Below, in pieces: positions 44,585 through 55,679 of a DNA stretch of 64,000 nt. Each line of letters opens with the position of its first letter. Position 1 is the first letter of the stretch. Made by a program: the position numbers and the translations under genes. The DNA is from Dipteris shenzhenensis (taxonomy: Eukaryota > Polypodiophyta > Polypodiopsida > Gleicheniales): assembly GCA_047967505.1 (NCBI GenBank), contig CM106538.1, one strand, 5' to 3'. The notes under the pieces were generated by a model, which worked only from the letters and a program-made list of their open reading frames with translations, searched no databases and was not told where the DNA came from.

Positions 44585-45960
44585 TGCCATTGCTTGCAGT
44601 GAATCGTTGCAAAAGAGATGATTGTGGAATAGTGCATAAGATAAGATTGTTGACTCCACCTATAGGCCCTTTTGACAACATGCAGGATCATGTGGTGGAG
44701 AAGAGACCCATGTACACAATCATAAGGCAGGTGCATATCCCTTGGAATAGAGTTGTAGACTTCTTGGAAGGTGAAGGTAGAAGGGAAGAATATCCAACAA
44801 ACTTTAAAAAGACATCCAATCATAGCAAGTCCACTAGCTCTATGGAGAGGCCGAATCAGCATGGTTGGATGCCACGTACAGAGTATATTTCTATGCAATG
44901 AAAACATATGAAATGTTCTTTTCAAGGATTCATTGTTTGCAGATTAATCCTTAAATTGCATGCCATAATTATGTCTTTGCGTTGATAGGTTCTGCTGCTC
45001 TTATAGTCCAAATGATGCTTGCTATAAACCATCACCTCCTCCAATCGATAAGAGTAAGTGCCCAAAGTCTGAAAAAGATAGTAGGCCTAGGAGAGTTTTC
45101 AATACTTATCAACATGGTTGTTTGTGTCACTTCATCATCTAGAGATTATATTTCTGGACAGATGTAGGATGCATCAACTACATTGAAATGAATCACATAA
45201 TAAGAATGACGAGATTTGTCATGGAATACTTTACTTGAGATGTTCAAAAGCATCTAGTAACTTTGCTCCTTGGTTATCTTTCGAAATCAAAGAATGAATT
45301 TTCATTATGTTAGCCAGGGGACTTACACCATAGCAAGTGTTTAAAGAGCACATTCTCTTGGCTAAGAGAAAGAAGGATGAAAATTGTGAATGTTCTTTAG
45401 GTCGAGATGACTTCTTAACTCTTTGAGATATTCTCAGTGTCAACAATAGATTTGCTACTAACACATTCCAATATCATGCCAATGATGCCATTACTGTGCT
45501 GCTATGGGTCCAACAAAACTACACTTCCACCTTTCTATATGTGGAGCAAGATGTTGCTTGTGGAAAGGCTTTTACACTGAGTATACAAACTCCATGGCAG
45601 TTGGAGATGTGCAGTAAGTATGGAAACAATGGTCTGCTAGCTATGGATGCTACATTTGGAGCCAATAAGTATAAGGCAAGGCGTTGTTTGCTTCATTCCA
45701 TTCCTTTTATGATGTGCTTTGATTTCAAGACTATTAATTATGTTTGATACTGTTGTAGTTCCACTTGTACTCTATTTTGATTTTTCATTCCCATCGCAAT
45801 GGGATCCTCGTTGCATTGCATTTGTCATCACTTCCTCCTCTGCTATGGAGGATACAATCACGTGCTTGACAACTTTCCACAATCACATTTTGGATCACAA
45901 CAAAACATGGGACCCCAATGCATTTATAGTCAATGATACTATTACAGAGACAACAACCAT
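44585..45960 (+). pseudogene. Mutator-like (MULE) transposase remnant
   Basis: Several frames on the + strand together outline one MULE transposase. 44608-44870 gives CKRDDCGIVHKIRLLTPPIG and HIPWNRVVDFLEGEGRREEY. 44990-45160 gives CCSYSPNDACYKPSPPPIDK and RRVFNTYQHGCLCHFII, a zinc-finger-like part. 45440-45747 gives NDAITVLLWVQQNYTSTFLY, LSIQTPWQLEMCSKYGNNG and LLAMDATFGANKYK, the start of the DDE catalytic core with its first Asp in MDATFG. 45800-45955 gives FVITSSSAMEDTITCL and NKTWDPNAFIVND, the region of the second acidic residue. Stops and frameshifts abolish function. It ends at about 45960, where copia sequence follows. Confidence 0.75.
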
Positions 45961-45964
45961 AAGA

Positions 45965-46470
45965 TTACACAGCCATCTACAAAAAAGATCGATGAAGAGG
46001 AGCAAGAATTGCCAGAAGCACCTCGAGAAGAGCAACATCAATTGAGTCGGTCTACTAGGGAAAGTAGACCACCAGCCAGGTTAACATATGCTCAGAAAGG
46101 CAAAAAATTTAGGTTGAAACTACCAATTATGCTCTTATGACTACCATCATGGCTACAGAAGAGCCAGTGTACTTCGAAGACACAGTTGACAAGCCAAGAT
46201 AGCAAACTGCTACTGTGAATGAAGAAATGGAAGCTTTGTACAAAAACAACACTTGGGAATTATTGCAACCTTCCACTAGGAAAGAAGGCCATAGTAAACA
46301 AATGGGTTTACAAAGTGAAGTACAATCCAGATGGAAGCCATGAAAGATACAAAGCCAGACTAGATGCAAAAGAATTTGCACATCAATATGGTTAGGATTA
46401 GGATGAGACTTATGCTCTAGTAGCAAAGATGGATTCCATACGTCTTGATTGCTTGTCCTACCCTATACTC
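45965..46470 (+). pseudogene. Copia integrase end/RT start remnant
   Basis: The + strand reads EEQELPEAPREEQHQLSRST, RESRPPARLTYAQKG, then LYKNNTWELLQ-like sequence, KAIVNKWVYKVKYNPDGSHE and RYKARLDAKEFAHQYG, then DETYALVAKMDSIR. This is the tail of copia integrase (R-R-S-R-x-PP) and the start of RT (KWVYKxK...YKARLVAKG...DYxETFAPV) in the usual order, with several lesions. It breaks off before the catalytic boxes. It directly follows the MULE remnant. Confidence 0.75.
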
Positions 46471-48590
46471 TTTGTAGGAAGATTGGAAGACACTCCTTGT
46501 ATTGTGAAGGGACAATCTCTCAATGAACACCTAAGCACTTGATAATTCATGGATTTCCTATTATCCCTTAGTGTGGTAGCGAGAGATACACCCTCACATA
46601 TATTGGAATGTTGGATTCACCATCATCCTTATGATAGAGCCTTGAATCCCCTTAGTTTGCCTCTACAACCTTGTCTAGTGTGTGTTTCCCCATTCTACAC
46701 TCATAATTTATTATACAAGAATTGATGGATGACATAAACATGCCAAGAAGGAAGTCTTGCACATGCTTGAGAGAACACACATGGTAAGAGTCTTGTGAGT
46801 GTGAGCTACCGTAAAAAGAGTTGGATGACTAAGTATTGGAGTGAATAGGAAAGAACTCATGTGTAGCACTTGCTAAGAAGAATGCGCTTGGTCATCAGTG
46901 CCTCTTGCATGTAAGCTATCATAGGAAAGTTAGCTAACTAAAATTTTGACATCTATATATAGAATAGCATAAACCTTCTTAGGAATTACAAATAATTGAG
47001 TCATGAAATAGGACCTTAGATTCATACATTTAGTAATGATTTCGTTTGCTCTCAAACGACTCCACAATCCTTCTCAAAGTCTCAACGTGCTTCAAGGCAG
47101 ACACTCAAAAAGCTCCAAAAGTTTCTCTTGACACTCAATAAATACTCATGACGCTGTTCTCATGATGTTGTTCTCAAGACAAAAATCGCTCATGCAAACC
47201 TGACTTCTCTGCAAGATTCCCATTGGTCCTCATGACATGCTCGAATACCAATGTAAGAATTTAGTTCAAACAATATGTCAACTTCCGATATCCAAAACTC
47301 CAAATACACGTAACTTGGAAATGTTTCACAACTCTCATTCCCACCTCCTATCACACAATATGAAGAATTATTGTCACATGATTCAATTTTGTCGATAGGA
47401 GCATATTGGAAATCAACAAACAAGCTTTCTTGAAAGCTATGTGTTGTGATGCCTTTTGTCAAAACACCAAAATACCTTTTAAGTATCACTTACATTGAGT
47501 GAGCCATCCTTAGATCATAGCTACATATAAGAAAACTCCATTCCTTAGCCATATACTTTACTGAAGCATCATCTCTATTAGCATTTCAAGCATTGGAAAC
47601 TAAGACAAACTTTCTAGCTTCCTTCTTCTTCTCTTTCTCCAATCTCTTTCATTGATATGATGTTTTGGCTTCTTGTAATATTGGCATACTCCCTTCTTCT
47701 TTTCTGTGTGTACTTTAACCTTTTTCTTATAGAAGGAGCCTTAATATGTGCACCACCAAACTTCTCTTATTGAGACAAAGCTCCACCAAATAAGTTGTAA
47801 TCCTATGTTATTACACAATTTTCCTACAACACTATGAATGGTTTCCACACTTGATAGACACTAACCCAATAAGCCAATGCTTAGCTAAGTAAGTGCAATA
47901 TGGCAATTCCTATAAGCAAATTTCCCTTGACACAAGGTCCAAATTGTAAGCAAGATAAAGTATTAGCCCCAAATTTTGATCTATATAGAGAAAGGTTACA
48001 CAAAAAGAGAGCAAAGACTCATATATTTATTTTAACTCTCAATTTAAACAAGACCAAGACACCCTACACACCACTATTGTGTTTGTTGCAAGTTTACAAG
48101 AGAGGGACCGACTAAGGACCCTAGACTGGACAAGACTCGGCTATGAGCAGTTCTACCAAAGACAATCATAGAAATGGAAGCCAAATGACAACTCATAGGA
48201 GCAACACACACACATAGGCTCGCAGCCTGGACAAATAGAGTGAGCATGAAGCTCAAAAATCAAGATCACATATTATCACATGTGCCCAACCGTTCAATAT
48301 CCAAAGGTTCAAATCCTCCTGATGAGGGATTTTATCCACATCTCATGGGTTAAGATACTTGCAAGTTTCTTAACAAAGCATTCAAGTGTTGAACTCTCTC
48401 CCTCCTAATGCATAAGCTAAGCTAGCCCCTTGAGGGGTTGCACATGAACATGCTCTTACGAGCTTATGGCATGGAGGGAAAAGACATGGGTATAGGGATG
48501 GTTTATTTGGCCTTAAAATAGCATTATTATGAAGTTATTCCCTTGATGCATGACATAAAGGTCAAAGGGAAAATGAGAGAGCACTAAAAT
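46470..48590. other. No recognisable gene
   Basis: A 99-codon minus-strand frame at 47190-47489 (starting GTG) contains Ser/Cys/Tyr-rich sequence that I cannot place. The remainder has short frames only. Confidence 0.35.
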
Positions 48591-48599
48591 GATATTTAC

Positions 48600-48830
48600 A
48601 CAGTGGGCCGTTGCGCAAGCTTGGGCGGGCAATGGACGGCCGAGATTGGCTACCCATCAAGTTTGGGTGGTGGACATGTTTACCACATTAGCTCAACTTT
48701 AGCGGGCTGTAACCACCCTTAGGCGCTTTATAGACCGCCCATGCTTGCCCAAGCATAGCCCAATGTTGGTACATTACTTTGATAAAAGCTTGGGCATGGG
48801 TATTTATAGACCACCCAACGTCTCTTGCTT
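48600..48830. repeat. TGGGC-rich repeat upstream of the UTP7 gene
   Basis: GCTTGGGCGGGC, GCCCATGCTTGCCCAAGC, TAGCCCAATG and GCTTGGGCATGGG occur within 230 bp, partly as inverted copies. TTTATAGACC(G/A)CCCA occurs twice. It could be a small degenerate inverted-repeat element. TGGGCC/T is also the core of plant 'site II' promoter elements found in ribosome-biogenesis genes, but 600-800 bp upstream is far for that. Confidence 0.45.
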
Positions 48831-49314
48831 CTCGGCAACAAAAAGATATTAAATAAGAAACTTACAAATTAATATGATTGGTGGATAAGAGCCCATTCCC
48901 ACTCTACGCTCGTCAATGCTGCTTGTACATTGATGCACATTTTTTAGCGTTGCTCAACGTGGGTTCCCACGACACTCCTCATTGAGAACTTGCAACAAGT
49001 TCTGGTAGTTGCAAATCGACAGAGATGATTGTTTGGAAAGAGGCTAACCCCGAAATGCCCACCTAGAGAGACCACTTTGCCGTCTTCAACAACAGGGCAT
49101 TCCATTGCCACACTGGAGCTCTCGCTGCTCGTGGGAACTTCCCAATTCGTGGCATGTGCGCTCTGGTGGGAACATCCTCTAAGTCGTGAGGTCCTCCTCC
49201 ACCTCCTCATGCGCTCATTGGTTAGTGTAAATGCCCTTAGAAATGTAGGAAAAGTTCCACATCAAATGGAGGTCATTTTAAAAGCCACTCCCCACAGGAT
49301 GTTCATTCTTGGGT

Positions 49315-49323
49315 TTAGGGTTT
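49315..49323 (-). promoter_or_regulatory. Telo-box (AAACCCTAA)
   Basis: The + strand reads TTAGGGTTT, the reverse complement of the plant telo-box AAACCCTAA, about 85 bp upstream of the UTP7 start codon. Telo-boxes are enriched near transcription starts of plant genes for ribosomal proteins and ribosome biogenesis, which matches this gene. No TATA box is obvious nearby. Confidence 0.6.
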
Positions 49324-49406
49324 TGTAGCCTGTGCTAAAAAAGCAATGATCTTACGCCTCAAAGTCCTTACGATTCCTGTGCCTTAGGACTTTACCTTGA
49401 TCCCGT

Positions 49407-52400
49407 ATGGATGTCCGCAATGATCAATCCGTCTTACAGCAGGAAGAGATCAAGTACATTCGCGGCAACAGCGTGTCCTTCAAGGTGGCCGGAATGTCCT
49501 TACTTGCGCCAGTAATTATCCTCGGTTCGTACATCAGCTCTACTTATGGTAAAAGTTTCCTTCTCATCTTTGGCTGTAGGACCTTTCCGATAAAAAGCTA
49601 AGAGGCCAGCTTCAGCGGAGGGAGGAATTGATTGGCAAATCCGCTCGAACTGCGGCCAAGTTTGAGCAGGTTGGCTTCTGCTTGTGCACGAGCTTTCAAA
49701 GGCGTCCGAACGAGATAAGTGTTGCGATTCTGCGAACTTCTAACGTTGTGTGCTTCTATGGTGTGCAGTGGTTATTACCAAGTGAAGGAGGTTATTTGGA
49801 AGCTGAGGGTCTTGAGCAGACAAAAAATTTCACGCAAGAGGCTATCGTCTCCAATGTAGATCTTCTAAGCTCACGAAAGGCCTTTGACATCCAACTTCCA
49901 GGTTTTGGTTCTTGGCCATTGCACCACGAAGAACAAGTTTTGTGGGGTTTATTCGGTATCGATAAATCTTTATTTCATTAACAAATTGGTTACGGACTAA
50001 GGAAGTTTTTCTTGTCGTTTAATTGCAGTTTTGGGACCTTACATGATAGATTACACTAGGAGTGGTCGGTATCTATTGCTTGGAGGACGGAAAGGTCATA
50101 TAGCAATTATGGATTGGAAGGGAGCTCGACTTATTTCAGAATTGCAGGTATGAGCTAAAACGATTTTGTGACCGTCAAACATTTGAGGCATCTTTTGTTA
50201 CACAAATAACCAGATGCAAAATCTTGACAAATCCTAATGCTGTAGCAGAAAGTTCAGATATTAAGAAGCATCATAGGGCATCATGGTGGACAGTAGAAAC
50301 AAGGCCAATTTATAAAATACTAAGCACAGGGAAGCAATGTAAATTGAGAAATACTGGGGGAGTCAAGCTTTGCACGATTGTGGAGTTGTTAGATGGTGAA
50401 GAGGAGCTTGTGGATGCTCTTGAGATGTTTGACGTGACTCACGAGGAGACAGATGGTACCAATGATGCAAGGTGAGCCCCAAAGGTTGGGGCTAGAGATG
50501 GTTCCATTTTTCCTTTTGACCCAGGTGGTACTACACAACTCGTGGTGATTGCTCAGGAACAGAGTACCCACGGTTTTATGACCATTAAGACCTTGCAGAA
50601 AGTTAGGTTTGCAGCCGCAGAGATTGATCGTTTATCGTTGCCAATGGACGACATGGATTAGGATGCTATGTAAGGATGTGTGGATCTGACTCTCTCAAAC
50701 GATCATGACACGTGTCCCATTGATGTTTTTTTGGAATTTGATTGGATGAAATCTTTATGGGAGTTTAGAGTGCCATGACTCTCAGTTTTGCACACAAAGG
50801 CAAAACAAATGGTGTTGCAGGGTTCGACAACCCCAGAAGGAGCTGATTTCAGCAAGGTAGTTGGCCAGCGTGACAAGAAAGAGGGTGCCTTATATGCATT
50901 GCACCATACTGAATCTCATATCGGGAATGCCTTTTAGGTGATTGCAGCAATTCCTCTTTGAATTTGCTAATATACCACACCGTTTACCACTAAAGTCATG
51001 ATCCTTCGCTCGGGCATTATGAAGTTTCATTATGGAGTCCTTCACTCCCCCCTTAGTGAAGCGGGTAGAGGAAGTGGGGCATGGCAAATGTGAGGTGTCA
51101 GGGACTGGCCGACTGCTGTTCGGTTTTCTTCCTCCCCCTTGCCGACTTTTCTGGCCCCTCTTGGGCCGACTTTACTGCCCTATATAAGGGCTGTTGCTGG
51201 GCTCTTTTGGGCTGCTGCCTGGCCCTAAGGGCTGCCCCCATTGGGCCCTACCCTTGGGCTCATCTATGGCCTGGTGGCTGGCCCACCATAGCCTCCACCT
51301 CTGCCCCTTCTGTCCTGCTGGTTCTGCCCTCTGCCAGGCTCTCTCCAGCCACGTGTGCAGCGCCGTACTGATCCGTACTGCTGCTGAGGTCAGCCGCTAT
51401 GTGTTGCCATTATACAACCACTCACCTCCTCTTTCTAGAGCTCCAAATCGCCACTGATCTGCTCTTGGACCTTCTCTAGATGTGCTGCCCACATGACAGC
51501 CATGATGCTGTCCATGTGGCAGCCCCTTTCTCTCTTTTTCTGTGGGGTACTGCCCTAGGTCTTCCTCCCCCATGCTCTCCTCATATGGGGGCTTACAGAT
51601 GGGGAGGTGACCCCAACATATGTTGTGTTTCTAGAGGATGAGTTTGGGTATGTTCCTGGACTCATCTAGGTATATACTAGATGGTAGTATGCTGGAACAA
51701 TTTTGAAGCTGCCTGGTAGTATTTTGTCATTGAAAAATTACAAATGGAAGTCATACTTCACACTATCATTGTTGACAATAATGAAATGAAACTTGAAACT
51801 TGTGAAGGAAATTAAAATTTTGAGAAACCATTTGCAATCTGTTTTTTTCTTGTATAATGTGCCGGTCTGAAACATAAATGATCATGAATCCAGTGTGAAC
51901 ATAAATCAAGTTTGAAGAACATAAACGGCTAGCCTCTATGAAACAAGGGTCAAGGCTCATAAAGGAAAAATAGATTGTGCTTACTACTAAGCAGGTAATA
52001 GAAGCTCGATTCTAGACACAGCATACTAGCTAGTAGCTAACTAGAAACTTGAAACTTGAAACACAAAGGGCACTGTATGGGTGGAGAATAAAATAGGTGG
52101 CACTTTTGGGACCTAAATCTGATGTGTTTCCTTTTTTTGGTGGGCAAGTCACGTCTGGAATCCGAATAACACACGTTTGGTATCAAACACTTGAACTGCT
52201 TGATTGGCCAAGGAAACGTGTCTATTTGCATATAGCAAGAGGGGGGGAAAGTTAAACATTGTATATGTATACTTTGAGATAATTAATGACATGCATTAAT
52301 CACCTTATCCTCATCCTTGAACACATAGTACATTGGCCATGTTCCATGTGATTATGAGACCCATGTTTGATTCATGTGCCTTTTCTCATGAGACTCATGT

Positions 52401-54401
52401 GCACACTCACCCTTAACCTCTAGGGAGTGTTTTACAAACCATAAAATTTTCAACAATTGGTTAAGCTAGATAGCTCCAACTATGTTACTTGGAAGTATTG
52501 GATGGGGACCGACTTGTTCCCAAACTGCTTAGCACTGCTGGTTGCTGATGACTGTTTATGTTTGCTTTGGTGCTAGCCTTTGTCACGGCTGAGTCTGCCC
52601 TTAACCTACGGAGTGCTGACAGAAACTCAGTACGAAGACGTTTCTATAAATGGATGCTCAAGTATGCGTGGGTGTGTGGATTTGTATATGTGAGAGCATA
52701 TGTTTACACTATGGTTTACATCCACTGTTGGGCACTGATGACTTCAGTGGTGATGCCATAGTAGCTAGTCCCTGCTATGCGTGATGGAGTTAATGGTTTT
52801 CAACCTTATGAGTGACTATCATGGGATTGAAACTGCACACTGTGTTGTGTTTTTAGAGGATGAGTTTGGGCATGTTCCTGGATTCATCCAGATATTATAT
52901 ACATGATTGATTGATGGTTTGTAACCTCCTCAGTTAAAAAAAATGTTTTTCAGAGTGTATTTACCTGGTAGATATGGCTAGCTTGTTTTTGATAGCTCTC
53001 AAAAAAAATGGAAGCCATGCTTATATGTTTAATATGTGTTATGTTTTTGTTTCTCAGGTGGGTGAAACAACGAGAGATGTTAAATTTCTGCATAATGAGC
53101 TGTTTTTTGCAGCTGCCCAGAAGAAGTTCGTCTACATTACAAGCTCTTACCTACAGTTTTGAGTAGATTTATGTCAAAGCTTTTTGGCTTTCTAGATCCT
53201 ATCTCATATGTATGTATATTTTTGCAGGTATGTATACATATATGACAAGAAGGGTACGGAGATTCATTGTTTAAAAGTATGCTTAGGGTTCTTCCTCTCT
53301 TGCAATTTTTGGTCTTGGCTGATATATGTTCTAGCCCTATCTCTCAGCTCTCTGATATCTTGTGGTCTATGTCTTTTAAACGAACAGGAGCATACATTTC
53401 CCTTGAAGCTTGAGTTCCTTCCACACCACTTCCTGATTGTATCGGTTGACAAGTTCGGTGCCTTGAGGTATCAAGATACTAGCACAGGTACAATGATTGC
53501 GCAACATCGAACACAATTAGGTCGCTGTGCAGTGTTGCGGATGAACCCTTACAATGCAGTTGTTGGTCTTGGTCACAGCAATGGCTCTGTTACAATGTGG
53601 AGCCCCAATATGGGTACACCACTGGTCTCGATGTTATGTCATCGAGGGGCAGTCACTGCTGTGGCATTTGATCCCGAGGGTCGACATATGGTTACAGCGG
53701 GTATGGATGGGAAAGTGAAGGTGTTTGATTTGAGAAAGCTCTCCCCTGTACACATTTATTTTTCCCGATCACCGGCTAAGTCATTGGACATAAGCCAAAA
53801 AGGACTCTTGGCTGTGGGCCAAGGTTCTTGTGTTGAGATATGGAGGGATGCACTGATCTCTAAACAAACGAAACCTTATATGATGCACCGGCCGGCAAAA
53901 AGTTGGCAGGTCAATGACCTTTCTTTCTGTCCCTATGAAGATATTCTTTGCATTGGTCATACTGGTGGAATCTCATCAATCCTTGTGCCTGGTTCAGCTG
54001 AGGCCAACTTTGACACATATGTGGCGAATCCGTATGAGACTGTGAAGCAGAGGCAAGAAGCTGAGGTTCACTCGTTACTTGATAAGCTGCAGCCGGACAT
54101 GATTGTGCTTGATCCAAAGCAGATTGGTTCTGTTCAGCGTGGGCCCAAGGAGAATCAGCATATAAGAAGTCAGCAATCACAGGAAGCCAACAGGGCAGCT
54201 GCTGTAATGGCTGGAAAGGCTGTAGTTTTGAAAAAGAAAACGAAAGGGCGAAACAAACCTAGCAGACGGGAAAAAAGGAAACAAGATAACATTATTTCTG
54301 CAAAGAGGCCATTAATTGAAGCTCAGAACAGGGTAAGGCCTTTAAAAAAACAAAAAGCTATGAATGATTCTGTACCCAGGGCTCTCAAACGGTTTATTTA
54401 A
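49407..54401 (+). CDS. UTP7: UTP7/WDR46 homologue, BING4-type WD40 protein of the SSU processome
   Basis: Seven exons join in frame: 49407-49484, 49580-49669, 49769-49901, 50029-50147, 53058-53125, 53228-53276 and 53388-54401, all with GT-AG introns, giving 516 residues (plant homologues about 500-540). Residues 1-56 are the charged N-terminus (EEIKYIRG, then KKLRGQLQRREELIGKSAR). WD40-type repeats run from about 100 to 350 (SGRYLLLGGRKGHIAIMDW; FLHNELFFAAAQKK; NPYNAVVGLGHSNGSVTMW; AVAFDPEGRHMVTAGMDGKV). The BING4 C-terminal domain lies at about 350-428 (CPYEDILCIGHTGGISSILV, VANPYETVKQRQEAEVHSLL). A basic nucleolar-type tail starts near 460 (KKKTKGRNKPSRREKRKQ). UTP7 acts in early 18S pre-rRNA processing in the nucleolus. 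The 2.9-kb fourth intron holds retroelement sequence; all exons are intact, so the gene is probably functional. Confidence 0.95.
50200..51095 (+). pseudogene. Ty3/gypsy gag-protease remnant inside UTP7 intron 4
   Basis: The + strand reads ILSTGKQCKLRNTGGVKLCT, IVELLDGEEELVDALEMFDV and THEETDGTND, the acidic Gag end that follows the zinc knuckle in plant gypsy elements. After stops it gives the decayed retropepsin region: DPGGTTQLVVIAQEQSTHGF, then IDVFLEFDWMKSLWEF, KQMVLQGSTTPEGADFSKVV and KKEGALYALHHTESHIGNAF. The usual DSG(S/A)TH active site is altered to DPGGTTQL. RT, RNase H and integrase are absent. It runs in the gene's direction and abuts the LTR at 51096. Confidence 0.75.
51096..51596 (+). 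repeat. Gypsy LTR in UTP7 intron 4
   Basis: It begins TGTCAGGGACTGGCC after a purine-rich stretch. It has a TATATAAGG box at 51181-51189, about 85 bp in, and is GC-rich and full of GGCCC/GGGCT words, unlike the surrounding intron. The right end (near TTACA, 51596) is approximate and the matching 5' LTR is missing. Confidence 0.6.
51621..51685 (+). repeat. Dispersed repeat, partial copy (UTP7 intron 4)
   Basis: TGTTGTGTTTCTAGAGGATG and the following GAGTTTGGGTATGTTCCTGG match the 3' part of the repeats at 52571-52900 and 55401-55645. Confidence 0.75.
52571..52900 (+). repeat. Dispersed repeat, full copy (UTP7 intron 4)
   Basis: It shares GGCTGAGTCTGCCCTT, CGGAGTGCTGACAGAA, CATAGTAGCTAGTCCCTGCT and TTTTTAGAGGATGAGT in order with 55401-55645. 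No coding potential; MITE- or SINE-like in size. The remaining intron sequence (51690-52570 and 52900-53057) shows nothing else. Confidence 0.8.
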
Positions 54402-55370
54402 AGGTAAATGATTAAGAGTTTTATATCTAAAAGGTATTTGTCAGAATCCATTGAATGAACACAGGCATGCTTTTGATTTGAGACAACCTGCTTTAGAGTG
54501 TTCGAACTGTGGATTGAAGAATATATTACTGGAAGGGCCTTTCGTATACATTGGTAAAGCTTCACCTCTTTGTTCAGTACATTCTTCCCACTAACTGCCG
54601 TGTATAAAGGGTAATTATTTAGTGATGTACCTTCAATTCAAGTCCCTGAGGCCGTGAGGTTTAGCGAGCAACTACTCTTTCTTTGGTTTCCTTAGATGAA
54701 ATGCTGTGAAGCTTTTGAGGTATAAAGTACTCCAGCCATGACCAATTGAATTGTCCTTTTGCTAATAACTGCAGTCTGACAGGGTTTCTATAAAGTCGTA
54801 TCTGATAGGAGGACCGATCCCTATGTAAAAAAGGAAGCATAGAGTTTATCTTGTGAGGTGAAAATAGCTAGTGAAACTCCATTCGTTACAAGCTTCAGAA
54901 CAGGCTGAAAGCTCAAGTTTTCAAACGTGCTCGTCTTTATCAAGCTTAAGTTTGAGAGACCTCTTCCTCTTCCTTGCTGTGCCATCTGTCTAGAATGCAG
55001 CCTGTATGAGTGAGTATGTTGCACATTCAGAAAGACGTGTTGCCCAGCCTTCATTCATTGCCAATGGACACAAACCATGCATCTCATCTCACATCTTAGC
55101 CCCATCCTGATTGTGTTGGAAATGAAAGCACGTTAAAAGACTCATATGTGCTTCAGATAAGGAGGTGAAAGTTGTGGGAAATGAAGACTCATCAATAGAC
55201 TCAACACGATAGAGAAGAGAAGATCTTTGTATAGCACTGATAATGAGAAGGGAAGGGAAGGCTCATAATGATTTTGTGTCAAGTGTCCAATAAGTCATTG
55301 TGGATCTTGAGGGCGATTGGCTTAGCCTTTGCATTGTAACTTGGTGTGTGTAATGCCCAAGCTTTTTTTA
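54402..55370. other. 3' flank of UTP7; no other gene
   Basis: This includes the UTP7 3' UTR. Open frames are short and unremarkable. Confidence 0.5.
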
Positions 55371-55675
55371 ATGTAAGCACCCACTTTTGTAGCAGCAAAA
55401 GTGCTAGACTTCATCATGGCTGAGTCTGCCCTTCACCTCCGGAGTGCTGACAGAAGTTATATTATAGTCTACACCCACTGTTGGGCGTTGATGACGTCAG
55501 TGGGGATGTCATAGTAGCTAGTCCCTGCTTTGTGTGATGGAGTTCATGGTTTTCAATCATACGAGTGACTATCGTGAGATTGAAATTGCACTATGTTGTG
55601 TTTTTAGAGGATGAGTCGGGGAATGTTTTTGGATTCCTCCAGGTATAAGCACCTTCTTTTGTTGCAGCAAAAAAG
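55371..55675 (+). repeat. Dispersed repeat copy flanked by 28-bp direct repeats
   Basis: The copy at 55401-55645 matches the repeat in UTP7 intron 4 (52571-52900). It is flanked by near-identical sequences TAAGCACC..CTTTTGT.GCAGCAAAA at about 55372-55399 and 55646-55673. The flanks are longer than any usual target duplication, so the unit may be a tandem array member rather than a simple insertion. Confidence 0.75.
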
Positions 55676-55679
55676 CCGA

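Noticed and set aside
49029-49328. 99-codon + frame upstream of UTP7
   Set aside because: Unlikely to be a gene; it covers the promoter and the telo-box and has no recognisable motif.
53911-54180. 89-codon minus frame within UTP7 exon 7
   Set aside because: Antisense shadow of the conserved BING4 domain coding sequence.
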